The notes: generated from the letters alone by a model not told the origin. 64,000 nt of DNA from Paenirhizobium cremeum (GCF_022884085.1 NZ_JAGGCS010000002.1:372001-436000), one strand, 5' to 3'. Shown: positions 49,143-58,658, counted from the stretch's first letter. A program made the numbers and translations.

Positions 49143-50996
49143 TCAGGACGCCTTATCAAGCGCCTCCAGCTCGTCGATCAGCCCTTCTATCATCGACAGG
49201 CCCTTGGCCCAGAACGACGGGTCGGTGGCGTCGAGGCCGAAAGGCGCGAGAAGTTCGGAGTGGTGCTTGGTGCCGCCGGCCTTCAGAAGTTCGAAATACT
49301 TCTGCTGGAAACCCTGCTCGGCCTGCCGGTAGACGGCATAAAGCGAGTTCACCAGGCAATCGCCGAAGGCATAGGCATAGACGTAGAAGGGCGAATGGAT
49401 GAAGTGGGGAATATAGGCCCACCAGCTCTCGTAGCCCTCGGAAATCCGGATCGCCGGACCGAGGCTTTCCGACTGGACGGAGAGCCACAGCTCGCCGATC
49501 TTCTCGGCCGTCAGTTCGCCTTCCTTGCGGGCGGTATGAACCTTTCGCTCGAATTCGTAGAAGGCGATCTGGCGCACGACCGTATTAATCATGTCCTCGA
49601 CCTTCTGCGCCAGCATGGCCTTGCGTTCGCGCCTGTCGGTCGTGCGGTCGAGCAGCGCCCGGAAGGTCAGCATTTCACCGAAGACAGAGGCCGTCTCCGC
49701 GAGCGTGAGCGGCGTCTGGCACATCAGCGCGCCCTGGGCTCCGGCGAGCACCTGATGAACGCCGTGGCCGAGTTCGTGGGCTAGCGTCATGACGTCGCGC
49801 GGTTTGCCGAGGTAATTGAGGAGCACGTAAGGGTGGGCGGAGGGAACCGTCGGATGGGCAAAGGCGCCGGGCGCCTTGCCCGGGCGCGCAGGCGCGTCGA
49901 TCCAGCCGCCATCGAAGAAGCGGGAGGCGATTTCGGCCATCTCGGGCGCGAAGTTGCCATAGGCGGATAGCACCGTTTCCTTCGCTTCCGTCCAGGGGAT
50001 CAGTCTGTCGGGGGTTTCCTTGAGCGGCGCGTTGCGGTCCCAGTAATTCATCTGCTCCATGCCGAGCCATTTCGCCTTCATCGCATAATAGCGGTGGGAG
50101 AGGCGGGGATAGGCTTCGCGCACGGCAGCCGCCAGCGCATCCACCACTTCGCGCTCGACGCGGTTCGAAAGATGGCGGGCATCGGCGATGTCCTCGAAAC
50201 CGCGCCAGCGGTCGGAGATTTCCTTGTCTTTGGCCAGCGTGTTGGTGACCAGCACGAAGATGCGGATATTGTCGCGGAAGGTGCGGGACAGGGCTTCGGC
50301 CGCGCTTTTGCGGACCGCGGGGTCGGCATCCTGCAGCATGGTCAGCGTCGGTTCGAGCGTCTGTTCCTTGTCGCCGACCTTGAAGCGCAGCGAGGCGAGC
50401 GTCTCGTCGAACAGGCGGTTGAAGGCGGCGGCCCCGGTCATCGACTTTTCGAGGAACAACTGCTCGATCCGGTCGTCGAGCTGGAACGGCTTGTCCTTGC
50501 GCAGGTCGACGATCCACGGGCGGTAGTGGGCAAGAGCCGGGTCGCGGTCCATGGCGGCATCCACGGCCGCATCGTCGATGCGGTTGAGTTCAAGCGCGAA
50601 AAACAGCAGGCGGGAGGAGATGTCGGTCAGTTTCGCCTGGATATCGCCGAAGAACTTGCCGTTCTCGACATCGGTCATGTCAGAGTAATAGGTGAGACCG
50701 GCATAGGAGGCGATGCGTCCGAGAAGGTCTTCGAGCGCATCCATCTCCGCGAGAGCTGCGGCAAGACCGTCCTTGCCGATGCTGTCCGTCGCTTTCGCGA
50801 GATTGCCTTTCCATCGCGCCTCGAAGGCGAGCGCGTCGGCTGCGGCCTTATCGAGATCGCCGAGGAAGGCGGCCGAGGTTTTCGAGGGATAGAGATCCTC
50901 CAGCCTCCAGACCGGCAGGTCGCCGAGCTGCCGGGTTTCCGCAAGCGTCGACCGGATGTCCGCCGGAGCATGTACGGGGGTGAAGTCTCTCGGCAT
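49143..50996 (-). CDS. pepF: Oligoendopeptidase F, M3 family metallopeptidase
   Basis: 617 residues. Cytoplasmic zinc peptidase that trims oligopeptides. Zinc motif HELGHGVH about residue 395, with the third ligand Glu in TASVFGEML downstream; the N-terminal Pz-type region with LGDLPVWRLEDLYP is typical. Start at 50996 (MPRDFTP) has GAGGAAAA upstream and the ATG six codons earlier has none. It is upstream of pabB by 20 bases on the same strand and may be co-transcribed with it. Confidence 0.94.
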   Translation of the reverse strand: MPRDFTPVHAPADIRSTLAETRQLGDLPVWRLEDLYPSKTSAAFLGDLDKAAADALAFEARWKGNLAKATDSIGKDGLAAALAEMDALEDLLGRIASYAGLTYYSDMTDVENGKFFGDIQAKLTDISSRLLFFALELNRIDDAAVDAAMDRDPALAHYRPWIVDLRKDKPFQLDDRIEQLFLEKSMTGAAAFNRLFDETLASLRFKVGDKEQTLEPTLTMLQDADPAVRKSAAEALSRTFRDNIRIFVLVTNTLAKDKEISDRWRGFEDIADARHLSNRVEREVVDALAAAVREAYPRLSHRYYAMKAKWLGMEQMNYWDRNAPLKETPDRLIPWTEAKETVLSAYGNFAPEMAEIASRFFDGGWIDAPARPGKAPGAFAHPTVPSAHPYVLLNYLGKPRDVMTLAHELGHGVHQVLAGAQGALMCQTPLTLAETASVFGEMLTFRALLDRTTDRRERKAMLAQKVEDMINTVVRQIAFYEFERKVHTARKEGELTAEKIGELWLSVQSESLGPAIRISEGYESWWAYIPHFIHSPFYVYAYAFGDCLVNSLYAVYRQAEQGFQQKYFELLKAGGTKHHSELLAPFGLDATDPSFWAKGLSMIEGLIDELEALDKAS

Positions 50997-51171
50997 GGCG
51001 ATTTTCCTCTTCATTCAGTGTTGGGCAAGAGATGTAGTCAGTCCGGGCGGAGGGGGCAAGCCGAACGGCCGGCTTAAAAAATGAATGACGAAACGTCTTA
51101 TATGGTTCGCTAAAATGCGAGCTTTTCTCAAAACAGGATCTTCAGTCCTTTCTGGCAGCCTGCGCGGAAAC

Positions 51172-52782
51172 ATGACCCTTCGGGTGCATGACGCACCAGA
51201 TGAAACTCAGAATGATTCCGGGAGCCAGACATTGAACGCGCATATCCTCCTTATCGACGAAGATCCGGCGCAGCGCCGCCTGCTCAAGACCGGGATAGAG
51301 GCGCAGGGCCATTCGGTCCATACAGCGGAAAATGATCACGAGGGGCTCGACATTTTTCGCAAGCATCGCGGCGAGATCAACGTCATCCTCGTCGACCTTA
51401 GCGATCCCGTTCGCGCCGGTGCCGGTTTCTTGAATGCGCTCGGCGACCTGCATAGCGTCGCGCCCGTTATCGTTCAGACAGCGGAGGGAGCAACCCAGTT
51501 CGCTATCGAGGCGATGCGCGCCGGAGCGTTCGAATTCCTGGTCAAGCCGATCTCGGCGGAACGGCTTCTCGGCGCGATCGAGAGTGCACTGAAATACGGC
51601 CGCTACGGCTCCGAGGGGCGTCCGGTGCGGCGCTCGCGCGCCGGTGCGGTCGGCTTCAACGATATCGTCGCTGCGAGCGCCGCCATGGCGCGGGCCGTCG
51701 ATCTCGGACGCCGCGCCAGCCAGTCGACGATACCGGTCATGCTGGAAGGCGAGGCAGGCGTCGGCAAGGAAATGCTCGCGCGGGCGATACACGGCGCCAG
51801 CGAGCGTTCGGGGCGCGCCTTCGTGTCGTTCAACTGCGCGACCGTTCCGCATGGGATGATGGAGGCGCAGCTTTTCGGGCCGGAAGGCGCTACTCATTCC
51901 ACGCTCGGCGAGCGCAATGCCGGCAAGTTCGCAGAAGCCGACGGCGGCACGCTGTTCATCGAGGAAGTCAGTGAACTGCCGCTTCATCTCCAGGCCAGAC
52001 TGCTCGATGTCGTGCAATCCGGGGAAATCCAGTCGCCTGCGGGCCGCAAGCCGCGCAAGATCAATGTCCGGCTGATCCTGGCGACCAACAAGGATCTGAT
52101 CGAGGAGGTCAAGTCCGGGCGGTTCCGGGAAGATCTCTATTATCGGCTGAACGTTTTCCCGATCACCATTCCGGCTCTGCGCCGCCGGCGTGAGGACATT
52201 CCGCATCTCGTGCGGGCTTTCGTCGAGCGTTTTTCGGCCGAGCAGCGTCTGGTCAAGCCGCTCACGATCGACGCGGCCACACTTGCCATGCTCACTGGCT
52301 TCGACTGGCCGGGCAATGTCCGGCAGCTCGAAAACGCGGTGTTCCGCGCCGTTGTCTTGTCCGACGGGACGGTGCTGACCGAGGCGTCCTTCCCCCAGAT
52401 CGCCGCGCAGGTTTCCGAGGCGCGCGACAGCGGCCTTACCGTTGCGCTCCAGCGCGGGCAGATCGAGGAGCGGCTCGGCGCGTCGACGGAGGCACCGGTT
52501 GCCGTGGCCGGCGAGGATGCCCATGTCAGGAAGATCGAACCGACGGCATCCGCAACGCCGGTCTCCAACCAGTTCGGTAACATCATCGTCAGCACGGACG
52601 ATGCCGGAAATGTGCGCAAGCTGGCGGATGTCGAGGAAGAACTGATTCGTTTCGCGCTGAAGTTCTACCGGGGGCAGATGAGCCAGGTGGCGCGCAAGCT
52701 CGGCATCGGTCGTTCGACCCTTTACCGCAAACTGAAGGATTACGGCATAGATCCTGACGATCCTCAAAAACATGCCGCCTGA
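51172..52782 (+). CDS. NtrC-family response regulator with receiver, AAA+ and Fis domains; GAFTGA loop replaced
   Basis: 536 residues from this start. Receiver: acidic D29-D31, phosphoacceptor Asp75 (LVDLSDP), Thr103, Lys125. AAA+ domain: Walker A GEAGVGKE (193-200) and FREDLYYRLNVFPI arginine region intact. At the sigma-54 contact loop the expected GAFTGA is GATHST (239-244), and Walker B reads FIEE (263-265) rather than LDE. C-terminal Fis-type helix-turn-helix (GQMSQVARKLGIGRSTLYRKLK). It probably acts through another sigma factor or as repressor. The start is uncertain: ATG 51172, or TTG 51232 with GGGAG. No histidine kinase is adjacent. Confidence 0.88.
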   Translation: MTLRVHDAPDETQNDSGSQTLNAHILLIDEDPAQRRLLKTGIEAQGHSVHTAENDHEGLDIFRKHRGEINVILVDLSDPVRAGAGFLNALGDLHSVAPVIVQTAEGATQFAIEAMRAGAFEFLVKPISAERLLGAIESALKYGRYGSEGRPVRRSRAGAVGFNDIVAASAAMARAVDLGRRASQSTIPVMLEGEAGVGKEMLARAIHGASERSGRAFVSFNCATVPHGMMEAQLFGPEGATHSTLGERNAGKFAEADGGTLFIEEVSELPLHLQARLLDVVQSGEIQSPAGRKPRKINVRLILATNKDLIEEVKSGRFREDLYYRLNVFPITIPALRRRREDIPHLVRAFVERFSAEQRLVKPLTIDAATLAMLTGFDWPGNVRQLENAVFRAVVLSDGTVLTEASFPQIAAQVSEARDSGLTVALQRGQIEERLGASTEAPVAVAGEDAHVRKIEPTASATPVSNQFGNIIVSTDDAGNVRKLADVEEELIRFALKFYRGQMSQVARKLGIGRSTLYRKLKDYGIDPDDPQKHAA

Positions 52783-52971
52783 ACCGCCGAAAAGCGCCCA
52801 ATCGTTAACGGTTGGGTAAAGAACTTCCCTTACGAAGAGTGAATGACTTGTTAGACAATCGTTCACTATATATGGATTGCTTGTGCATCTGTGGCAGATT
52901 TGCCATGGTGTTACCGCATTTGACATCCATGTGAGTTGGCGTGGGACGTAGTCTTTCGGACGGGGATAGAA

Positions 52972-54888
52972 TTGCAGAATCCGCATGAAACAAGCGTGCC
53001 TATCTTGAAAATAGGGCACAGCCATCGGGTTGCACGCGTGCGTTCCGCCGCTCAATTATGCCTTACAGTCCTCGCCGTTCTCATCGTCAGCACGTTCATG
53101 CTGTTCGGCGCCTCGTCTTCCGCCCATGCCGAAACCAGGACGCTGAAGATCCATTTCGTCCACACCGGGGAAAAGGCCGCGATCACCTTCAAGCGCAACG
53201 GTCGCTACGACGCGAACGGCCTGAAGCAACTAAACTACATCCTGCGCGACTGGCGTCGCAACCAGCCAACCAAGATGGACCCCCGCCTGTTCGATCTCGT
53301 TTGGGAGGTTTATCGGCGTTCCGGCGGTTCCGGCTATATCAACGTCGTCTCCGGTTATCGTTCGCCCGAAACCAATTCCATGCTCCGCTCCCGCTCGAAG
53401 GGTGTCGCCAAGGAAAGCCAGCACATGCGTGGCACGGCGATGGATTTCTACATTCCGGGCGTGCAGCTCAAGACGCTACGTGAAATCGGCATGAAGATGC
53501 AGGTGGGCGGCGTCGGTTACTATCCGAATTCCGGCTCGCCTTTCGTGCATATGGACGTCGCTTCCGTCCGCGCCTGGCCGCGCATGTCCCGCCAGGAACT
53601 CGTGCGCCTTTTTCCTGACGGCAAGACCCTGCACATTCCCGCCGATGGCAAGCCGCTGCCCGGCTACCAGCAGGCGCTGGCAGATTACAAGCAGCGCGCC
53701 AGTTCCAACCAGATCCTGATCGCCGAAGCCAAGACCGGCAAGCGCAAGAGCTTCCTCGCCGCGCTCTTCGGAGGCGGTGGCGACGAGGACGAGGAAGAAG
53801 ATGTCGGAGTTCCGGCCGAACGGCCTTCCGTCGCCCCGCAGCCTGTCGTGACGGCTGCGGAACCGACGATGGTTGCGACGGCGGCTCCTCCTCCGGGCGT
53901 CACGACGGCACAGCCTGTCGAGACGGCCGCACCGCCGGAAACGCAGTTGGCGCTCAATGCGCCGGTGCCGCAATCGAGGCCGTCGCTCAGACCGGCGGAT
54001 ACCAGCCTTGCCGTGGCACTCTATTCGCCTAACCGCAGTGCAGCCGAAGACGCCCTGTCGCAGGTCGCGGCCGGTACGCCGACCACCGGCGAGAATTTCG
54101 CCGACCTGCAATCCATGAAGGTTCCGGTTCCGACCCTGCTCGGCAATCGCGGCGCCCCCGAAGCCGGCGTCATGACCGCCTCCATCGATCCCGGCATGGT
54201 CGAGGACGACCACATTCCTCTGCCGACGGCAAGACCTACGGTCGCCGAGGCACTGCTTGCCAATGCGGACGCAGATTCCGAGGCTGAGGTGGACGAGGTC
54301 GAACAGGCCATCCTTTCGCCGGAAGCCGCTGCCGCACTCGAGCAGAGCAATGCGCAGGACGATATGCCGACGCCTGTCGAACGTCCGGCCGAGGCCGAGT
54401 TGACTGCTGCTCCCGCCACCGCCATTCCCGCACCGCAGGCTGCGCCGGTTGCCGCAACCGCTGCCGCGCCGGCCGCGCCGGCTGCGATCCAGCCCAAGCC
54501 GCCGGCTCCGAAAGCTGCGGCAACGCAGGTCGCTTCCATCGAGCCGAAACAGAAGTCGTCCGCTTCGCGCGCCGTCGACTTCGGCGACGCCTTCGTCGCG
54601 CCGAAGCCGGCAGAAAGCGGCGTCGAGGCCGGCCTGCCCGCCAAGGGTGGCCGTCCGAGCAAGGTCGAGGCCGAACAGGCTCGCATGGCCATGACGGGCG
54701 GCACGCCGCTGACCAAGAACATGCTCACCCAGTGGGCGCTGAACAAGGATCGTTTCGAAACCGTGGCGAAGCCGGTAAAGGCGCCGCGTATCGTCAGCAG
54801 ATCGCTGACCACGCCTTCGACGGTCTATCCGGTCGGCTTCCAGCAGGGCGGGAATGGCGTGGACCCGAACCGTTTCGGCACTCCCTGA
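52972..54888 (+). CDS. DUF882 / MepK-like peptidase M15 fold protein with long disordered tail
   Basis: About 638 residues. Cleaves peptidoglycan cross-links if like MepK. An N-terminal membrane or signal helix (about 30-52, ends SSAHA-E), then the M15-type domain about 55-220: VVSGYRSPETN, QHMRGTAMDFY and PFVHMDV give the His, Asp and His zinc ligands. From about 270 a run of Ala, Pro, Thr and Glu to the end looks disordered. No ATG suits the N-terminus: TTG 52972 follows GGGGATAGAA; GTG 52996 is another choice. Single gene with its own terminator. Confidence 0.85.
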   Translation: MQNPHETSVPILKIGHSHRVARVRSAAQLCLTVLAVLIVSTFMLFGASSSAHAETRTLKIHFVHTGEKAAITFKRNGRYDANGLKQLNYILRDWRRNQPTKMDPRLFDLVWEVYRRSGGSGYINVVSGYRSPETNSMLRSRSKGVAKESQHMRGTAMDFYIPGVQLKTLREIGMKMQVGGVGYYPNSGSPFVHMDVASVRAWPRMSRQELVRLFPDGKTLHIPADGKPLPGYQQALADYKQRASSNQILIAEAKTGKRKSFLAALFGGGGDEDEEEDVGVPAERPSVAPQPVVTAAEPTMVATAAPPPGVTTAQPVETAAPPETQLALNAPVPQSRPSLRPADTSLAVALYSPNRSAAEDALSQVAAGTPTTGENFADLQSMKVPVPTLLGNRGAPEAGVMTASIDPGMVEDDHIPLPTARPTVAEALLANADADSEAEVDEVEQAILSPEAAAALEQSNAQDDMPTPVERPAEAELTAAPATAIPAPQAAPVAATAAAPAAPAAIQPKPPAPKAAATQVASIEPKQKSSASRAVDFGDAFVAPKPAESGVEAGLPAKGGRPSKVEAEQARMAMTGGTPLTKNMLTQWALNKDRFETVAKPVKAPRIVSRSLTTPSTVYPVGFQQGGNGVDPNRFGTP

Positions 54889-54920
54889 CAGACGAGGCGC
54901 CTCTTTTCTCCCTGGACAAT

Positions 54921-54948
54921 AAAAAACCCGCCGACCGGCGGGTTTTTT
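54921..54948. terminator. Bidirectional terminator between the DUF882 gene and gapR
   Basis: AAAAAACCCGCC/GGCGGGTTTTTT, 12-bp arms with a four-base loop; T-runs on both strands. Confidence 0.92.
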
Positions 54949-54970
54949 GATGCCTGCGATATCTGGAGGC

Positions 54971-55234
54971 TCAGCCTTCCGGCGGGGTCTCGATCATGCC
55001 GAGAGCGTGCAGGTAGGTATCGAGGATCAGGTCCTCTTCCATGCGTTCCTGCTCGTCCTTCTTGCGCAGCGCGATGACCTTCTTGAGGATCTTCGTGTCG
55101 AAGCCCATGGCCTTGGCTTCGCCGTAGACGTCCTTGATGTCGTCGGCGATGGTCTTCTTTTCTTCTTCCAGGCGCTCGATGCGCTCGACAAAGGCGCGGA
55201 GTTGGTCGCGGGCGACGCCGTGGGCATCAGACAT
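54971..55234 (-). CDS. gapR: GapR-type nucleoid-associated protein (DUF2312/UPF0335)
   Basis: 87 residues, mostly helical with heptads: [21 protein letters not shown] then [29 protein letters not shown]. Caulobacter GapR binds overtwisted AT-rich DNA and stimulates topoisomerases, and is needed for replication. Start fixed by AAGGAGACCACC. It lies with DUF1244 and amidohydrolase genes, a conserved alphaproteobacterial neighbourhood as I recall it. Confidence 0.92.
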   Translation of the reverse strand: MSDAHGVARDQLRAFVERIERLEEEKKTIADDIKDVYGEAKAMGFDTKILKKVIALRKKDEQERMEEDLILDTYLHALGMIETPPEG

Positions 55235-55374
55235 TGGTGGTCTCCTTGGATTTTTCGGAATTCATTCGTGGGGCTGACCTGCCGCGAAGCCGGGGCTTCG
55301 TCAAGACCCGCAGCAGGATTCCCCCGGTCGGAATGGGGAAAGAGAGCAAGATTGTGCCGAAGGTTGGGCGGGGA

Positions 55375-55680
55375 TCACTCCTTCGGCCTGTTGCGCTCGA
55401 AGTCGGCCTTCTGCGCTGCGCTCGCCTCCTTCTGGTGACGTGTCTTCCATTCCTCGTAGGGCATGCCGTAAACGATCTCGCGGGATTCGTCCCTGGTCAG
55501 ATCGACGCCCGCCGCCTGGGCGGCATCGAGATACCAGTTGGACAGGCAATTGCGGCAAAATCCGGCCAGGTTCATCAGGTCGATATTCTGGACGTCGCTG
55601 CGGTCGCGCAGATGGGCGACGAGACGGCGGAAAACCGCCGCCTCGAATTCCCTCTGCTGCTGTTCATCTGGCTTGGTCAT
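55375..55680 (-). CDS. DUF1244 family protein
   Basis: 101 residues. A small family protein with helices and a conserved core NLAGFCRNCLSNWY (two cysteines) and SREIVYGMPYEEWKT. No known function. It is 17 bases after the amidohydrolase gene, and so probably in one transcript with it; 140 bases separate it from gapR. Confidence 0.88.
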   Translation of the reverse strand: MTKPDEQQQREFEAAVFRRLVAHLRDRSDVQNIDLMNLAGFCRNCLSNWYLDAAQAAGVDLTRDESREIVYGMPYEEWKTRHQKEASAAQKADFERNRPKE

Positions 55681-55697
55681 CTCGGTGCTTCCTGTCT

Positions 55698-56492
55698 TCA
55701 GGCGGGGTAGGGGCCGGTCCGCGATTGGTGAACCTCGTAGGCATGCAGTGCCGGATCGTCATTGAGCGCCTCGAAGATCGGGGCAAGACGGGCGGCCCAT
55801 GCCTCCACGCCTTCCTCGCTGCCGATCAGATCCTGCCGCACTTCAAGAAGCGCGTGCGGAATGCCCGTCATCATGCAATGCCTGTACATGGTATCGCCCC
55901 GGAGCGCACCGTCATAGGGTTCGTTGTCGCCGACCAGTATGTCTCCCGGTTGACGGAGCCTGTCGATCAGCGGTCCGGCGGCGCGCCTGTCGCTGTCCCA
56001 CAGCACGGCGGCGTGCCAGGGACGGGGCACTTCCTTCCAGAAGGGGGTGAAGGAATGAAGCGACAGCACCAGCGGCGCCCTGCCGGATGCTTCCGCCGTC
56101 TTTGCAATCGTGTGGCTCACCGCCTCGTGATAGGGTCGGTGGTAGAGGGCGATCCGCTCGTCCCACTCGGGTTGCGTGATCGGGTGGTTGCCGGGGATGA
56201 TCGCGCCGTCCGAGATCTTCATGATGAGGGTGGGGTCGTCTTCGCCGCGGTTCGGATCGATCAGCAGGCGCGAGAAACAACTCATGACGGCCGGCACGCC
56301 GAGCATGGAAGCAAGTCGCCGCGTCAGCGCCTCTATGCCAATGTCATAGGCGATATGGCGCGAGAAGGCGGTCTTGGGAAGGCCGAGACGACCATAGCGT
56401 TCCGGCAGGCGGTTCATCGCATGGTCGCCGAGGAGGACCAACGCCCTGTCATAATCGCCGGGTATGATTTCGTACGGATTGAACTCTTGCAT
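55698..56492 (-). CDS. N-formylglutamate amidohydrolase family protein (second copy)
   Basis: 264 residues, shorter than the 294-residue paralog at 18.5 kb. Family blocks: GDHAMNRLPERY about 22-33, HIAYDIG, SRLLIDPNRGEDDP, and LSLHSFTPFW with the metal-type His. Start at 56492 (MQEFNPYEII) has only a weak site. The ligand residues differ from the first copy, so a different N-acyl amino acid is possible. Divergent from DUF1036-pyk. Confidence 0.88.
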   Translation of the reverse strand: MQEFNPYEIIPGDYDRALVLLGDHAMNRLPERYGRLGLPKTAFSRHIAYDIGIEALTRRLASMLGVPAVMSCFSRLLIDPNRGEDDPTLIMKISDGAIIPGNHPITQPEWDERIALYHRPYHEAVSHTIAKTAEASGRAPLVLSLHSFTPFWKEVPRPWHAAVLWDSDRRAAGPLIDRLRQPGDILVGDNEPYDGALRGDTMYRHCMMTGIPHALLEVRQDLIGSEEGVEAWAARLAPIFEALNDDPALHAYEVHQSRTGPYPA

Positions 56493-56692
56493 GAAGCGCT
56501 GCCGGAAAAGGAATGACGGCTTGATGACATGGGGGAAAGGCGAGCGCAAGCTTTCGTCTCGGTCACGTTTGTGCCAAGATCCGCCCCGATGGTTCAGGCC
56601 ATGATTACAATCGATTAGAGTTGCGTTGACATTCTTGGTTCATCATCGCAAGAAGGCTGTCGACGCGCAAAGATGGAGTTCCGGCGGAAACC

Positions 56693-57172
56693 GTGCTGAA
56701 GCAAATTCAATTTCCCCGCGCCGGCAAGGCCGCGCGTCATTTGCGCCCTCTCTTCATCGCCGGCGCACTTTTGTCCCCCATGCTCGCGGCCGGTGCCGCC
56801 CATGCGGAATTCAGGGTCTGCAATGGCACCCAGAACCTCGTCGGCGTGGCAATCGGCTATCGTGCCGAAGAAGGCTGGATCACCGAGGGATGGTGGCAGG
56901 TGCCCGCCGCGACATGCGCGACACTCATCGAAGGCGAACTGCAGTCTCGCTACTATTATCTCTATGCTGAAGACGCCGCCCGGGGCGGTCGCTGGACCGG
57001 CGACATCAACATGTGCGTCGCCGAAAACGAGTTCAAGATCGTCGGCGTGAAGGACTGCTTCGCGCGCGGTTACCAGCAGATGGGATTCAAGGAATATGAC
57101 ACGGGCCGACAGGGCAGCTGGATGGTCCAGCTTTCCGATACGCCAGGAACACCACAGGAAAGCCAGAACTGA
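56693..57172 (+). CDS. DUF1036 secreted protein
   Basis: 159 residues. Signal peptide 1-38 (ends AHA-EF), then the DUF1036 domain: FRVCNGTQNLVGVAIGYR, GWITEGWWQVPAATCATL, YYYLYAEDAARGG, CVAENEF, and CFARGYQQMGFKEYDTG, with paired cysteines. Function unknown; periplasmic by signal. The start is GTG at 56693 behind GGCGG; the nearby ATG at 56673 is in a frame that stops after nine codons. Stop and the pyk start share a base (TGATG). Confidence 0.85.
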   Translation: MLKQIQFPRAGKAARHLRPLFIAGALLSPMLAAGAAHAEFRVCNGTQNLVGVAIGYRAEEGWITEGWWQVPAATCATLIEGELQSRYYYLYAEDAARGGRWTGDINMCVAENEFKIVGVKDCFARGYQQMGFKEYDTGRQGSWMVQLSDTPGTPQESQN

Positions 57173-58611
57173 TGAAGCGTAACCGCAAAGTGAAGATCCT
57201 CGCCACGCTGGGCCCGGCCTCATCCGATGAAGCGATGATCCGGAAGCTTCACGAAGCGGGCGCCGATCTTTTCCGCATCAACATGAGCCATGCGAGCCAT
57301 GACCTGATGCGCGGGCTGATCGCCAAGATCCGTGCCGTCGAAGCCGCCTGCGGCCGGCCGATCGGCATTCTCTGCGACCTTCAGGGGCCGAAGCTGCGTG
57401 TCGGCAAGTTCGCCACGACCACCGTGGATCTGGTGCCCGGCCAGACCTTCACGCTGGACAACAAGGACGAGCCCGGCGACAACACCCGCGTCTACCTGCC
57501 GCATCCGGAAATCCTCGAATCCGTAAAGCCCGGCCACCGTCTGCTGATCGATGACGGCAAACTGCATCTGCGCGCCGAAAAGTGCGACGGCAAAAGCATC
57601 GTCACGACCGTGGTCTCCGGAACGAAGATTTCCGACCGCAAGGGCGTGAGCCTGCCGGATACGCTACTTGCGACCGGCGTGCTGACGGACAAGGACCGCG
57701 CCGACCTCGACGCCGTTCTGGCGACCGGCGAAGTGGACTGGGTGGCGCTTTCGTTCATCCAGCGCCCGGAAGACCTCGCCGAGGTCCGCAAGGTGGCGCG
57801 GGGCCGTGTCGGCCTGATGTCGAAGATCGAAAAACCCCAGGCGATCGAGCGGATCGACGAAATCATCGAACTCTCCGACGCCCTGATGGTGGCGCGCGGC
57901 GACCTCGGCGTGGAAATGCCGCTGGAGGCCGTTCCGGGCCTGCAGAAGCAGCTTATCCGCGCCTGCCGCCGCGCCGGCAAACCGGTTGTCGTTGCTACCC
58001 AGATGCTGGAATCGATGATTTCCGCTCCGGTGCCGACGCGCGCCGAAGTCTCCGACGTGGCGACTGCGGTCTTCGAGGGTGCGGATGCGATCATGCTGTC
58101 GGCGGAATCGGCTTCCGGCCAGTATCCGGTCGAAGCCGTCGCCACTATGGCGTCCATCGCCCATACGGTCGAGCGCGAGCCGCATTATCCGGGCATCATC
58201 TACGCCCAGCGCGCGCAGCCGGAAGCCACCGGTGCCGACGCCATCTCGCTTGCTGCGCGCCAGATCGCCGAGACGCTGAAGCTGCAGGCGATCGTCTGTT
58301 ACACGTCATCGGGCAATACGGGGCTTCGCGCCTCCCGCGAGCGTCCGGAGGTGCCGATCCTCGCGTTGTCGCCGGTCATCCAGACCGCCCGCCGCCTGTC
58401 GGTGGTCTGGGGTCTGCACTGCGTTGTCTCCGAGGAACCGACGGACCTCGACGACATGGTGAACCGGGCCTGCCGCATCGTCGTTCAGGAAGAATTCGGC
58501 AAGCCGGGCGACCGCGTCATCATATCCGCTGGCGTACCGCTCGGCACGCCGGGCTCCACCAATATGCTGCGCATCGCCTATATCGGCTCGGACGGCCTTT
58601 CGGGGATCTGA
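57172..58611 (+). CDS. pyk: Pyruvate kinase
   Basis: 479 residues. Makes pyruvate and ATP from phosphoenolpyruvate. Conserved: KILATLGPAS (7-16), NMSHA, the Mg/K site MSKIEKPQAI, the signature block VARGDLGVEMPLEAVP, and C-terminal domain with VCYTSSGNTGLRASR. Length and domain order are those of the type II enzyme. Translation is coupled to the DUF1036 gene by the shared TGATG. Ends before a clear terminator. Confidence 0.97.
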   Translation: MKRNRKVKILATLGPASSDEAMIRKLHEAGADLFRINMSHASHDLMRGLIAKIRAVEAACGRPIGILCDLQGPKLRVGKFATTTVDLVPGQTFTLDNKDEPGDNTRVYLPHPEILESVKPGHRLLIDDGKLHLRAEKCDGKSIVTTVVSGTKISDRKGVSLPDTLLATGVLTDKDRADLDAVLATGEVDWVALSFIQRPEDLAEVRKVARGRVGLMSKIEKPQAIERIDEIIELSDALMVARGDLGVEMPLEAVPGLQKQLIRACRRAGKPVVVATQMLESMISAPVPTRAEVSDVATAVFEGADAIMLSAESASGQYPVEAVATMASIAHTVEREPHYPGIIYAQRAQPEATGADAISLAARQIAETLKLQAIVCYTSSGNTGLRASRERPEVPILALSPVIQTARRLSVVWGLHCVVSEEPTDLDDMVNRACRIVVQEEFGKPGDRVIISAGVPLGTPGSTNMLRIAYIGSDGLSGI

Positions 58612-58634
58612 CCGTTCCGGAGCCCAAACAGTGC

Positions 58635-58658
58635 AAAAGCCGCCTTCGGGCGGCTTTT
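58635..58658. terminator. Terminator of the DUF1036-pyk operon
   Basis: AAAAGCCGCC-TTCG-GGCGGCTTTT, a 10-bp stem with a UUCG tetraloop and T-run. Confidence 0.92.
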
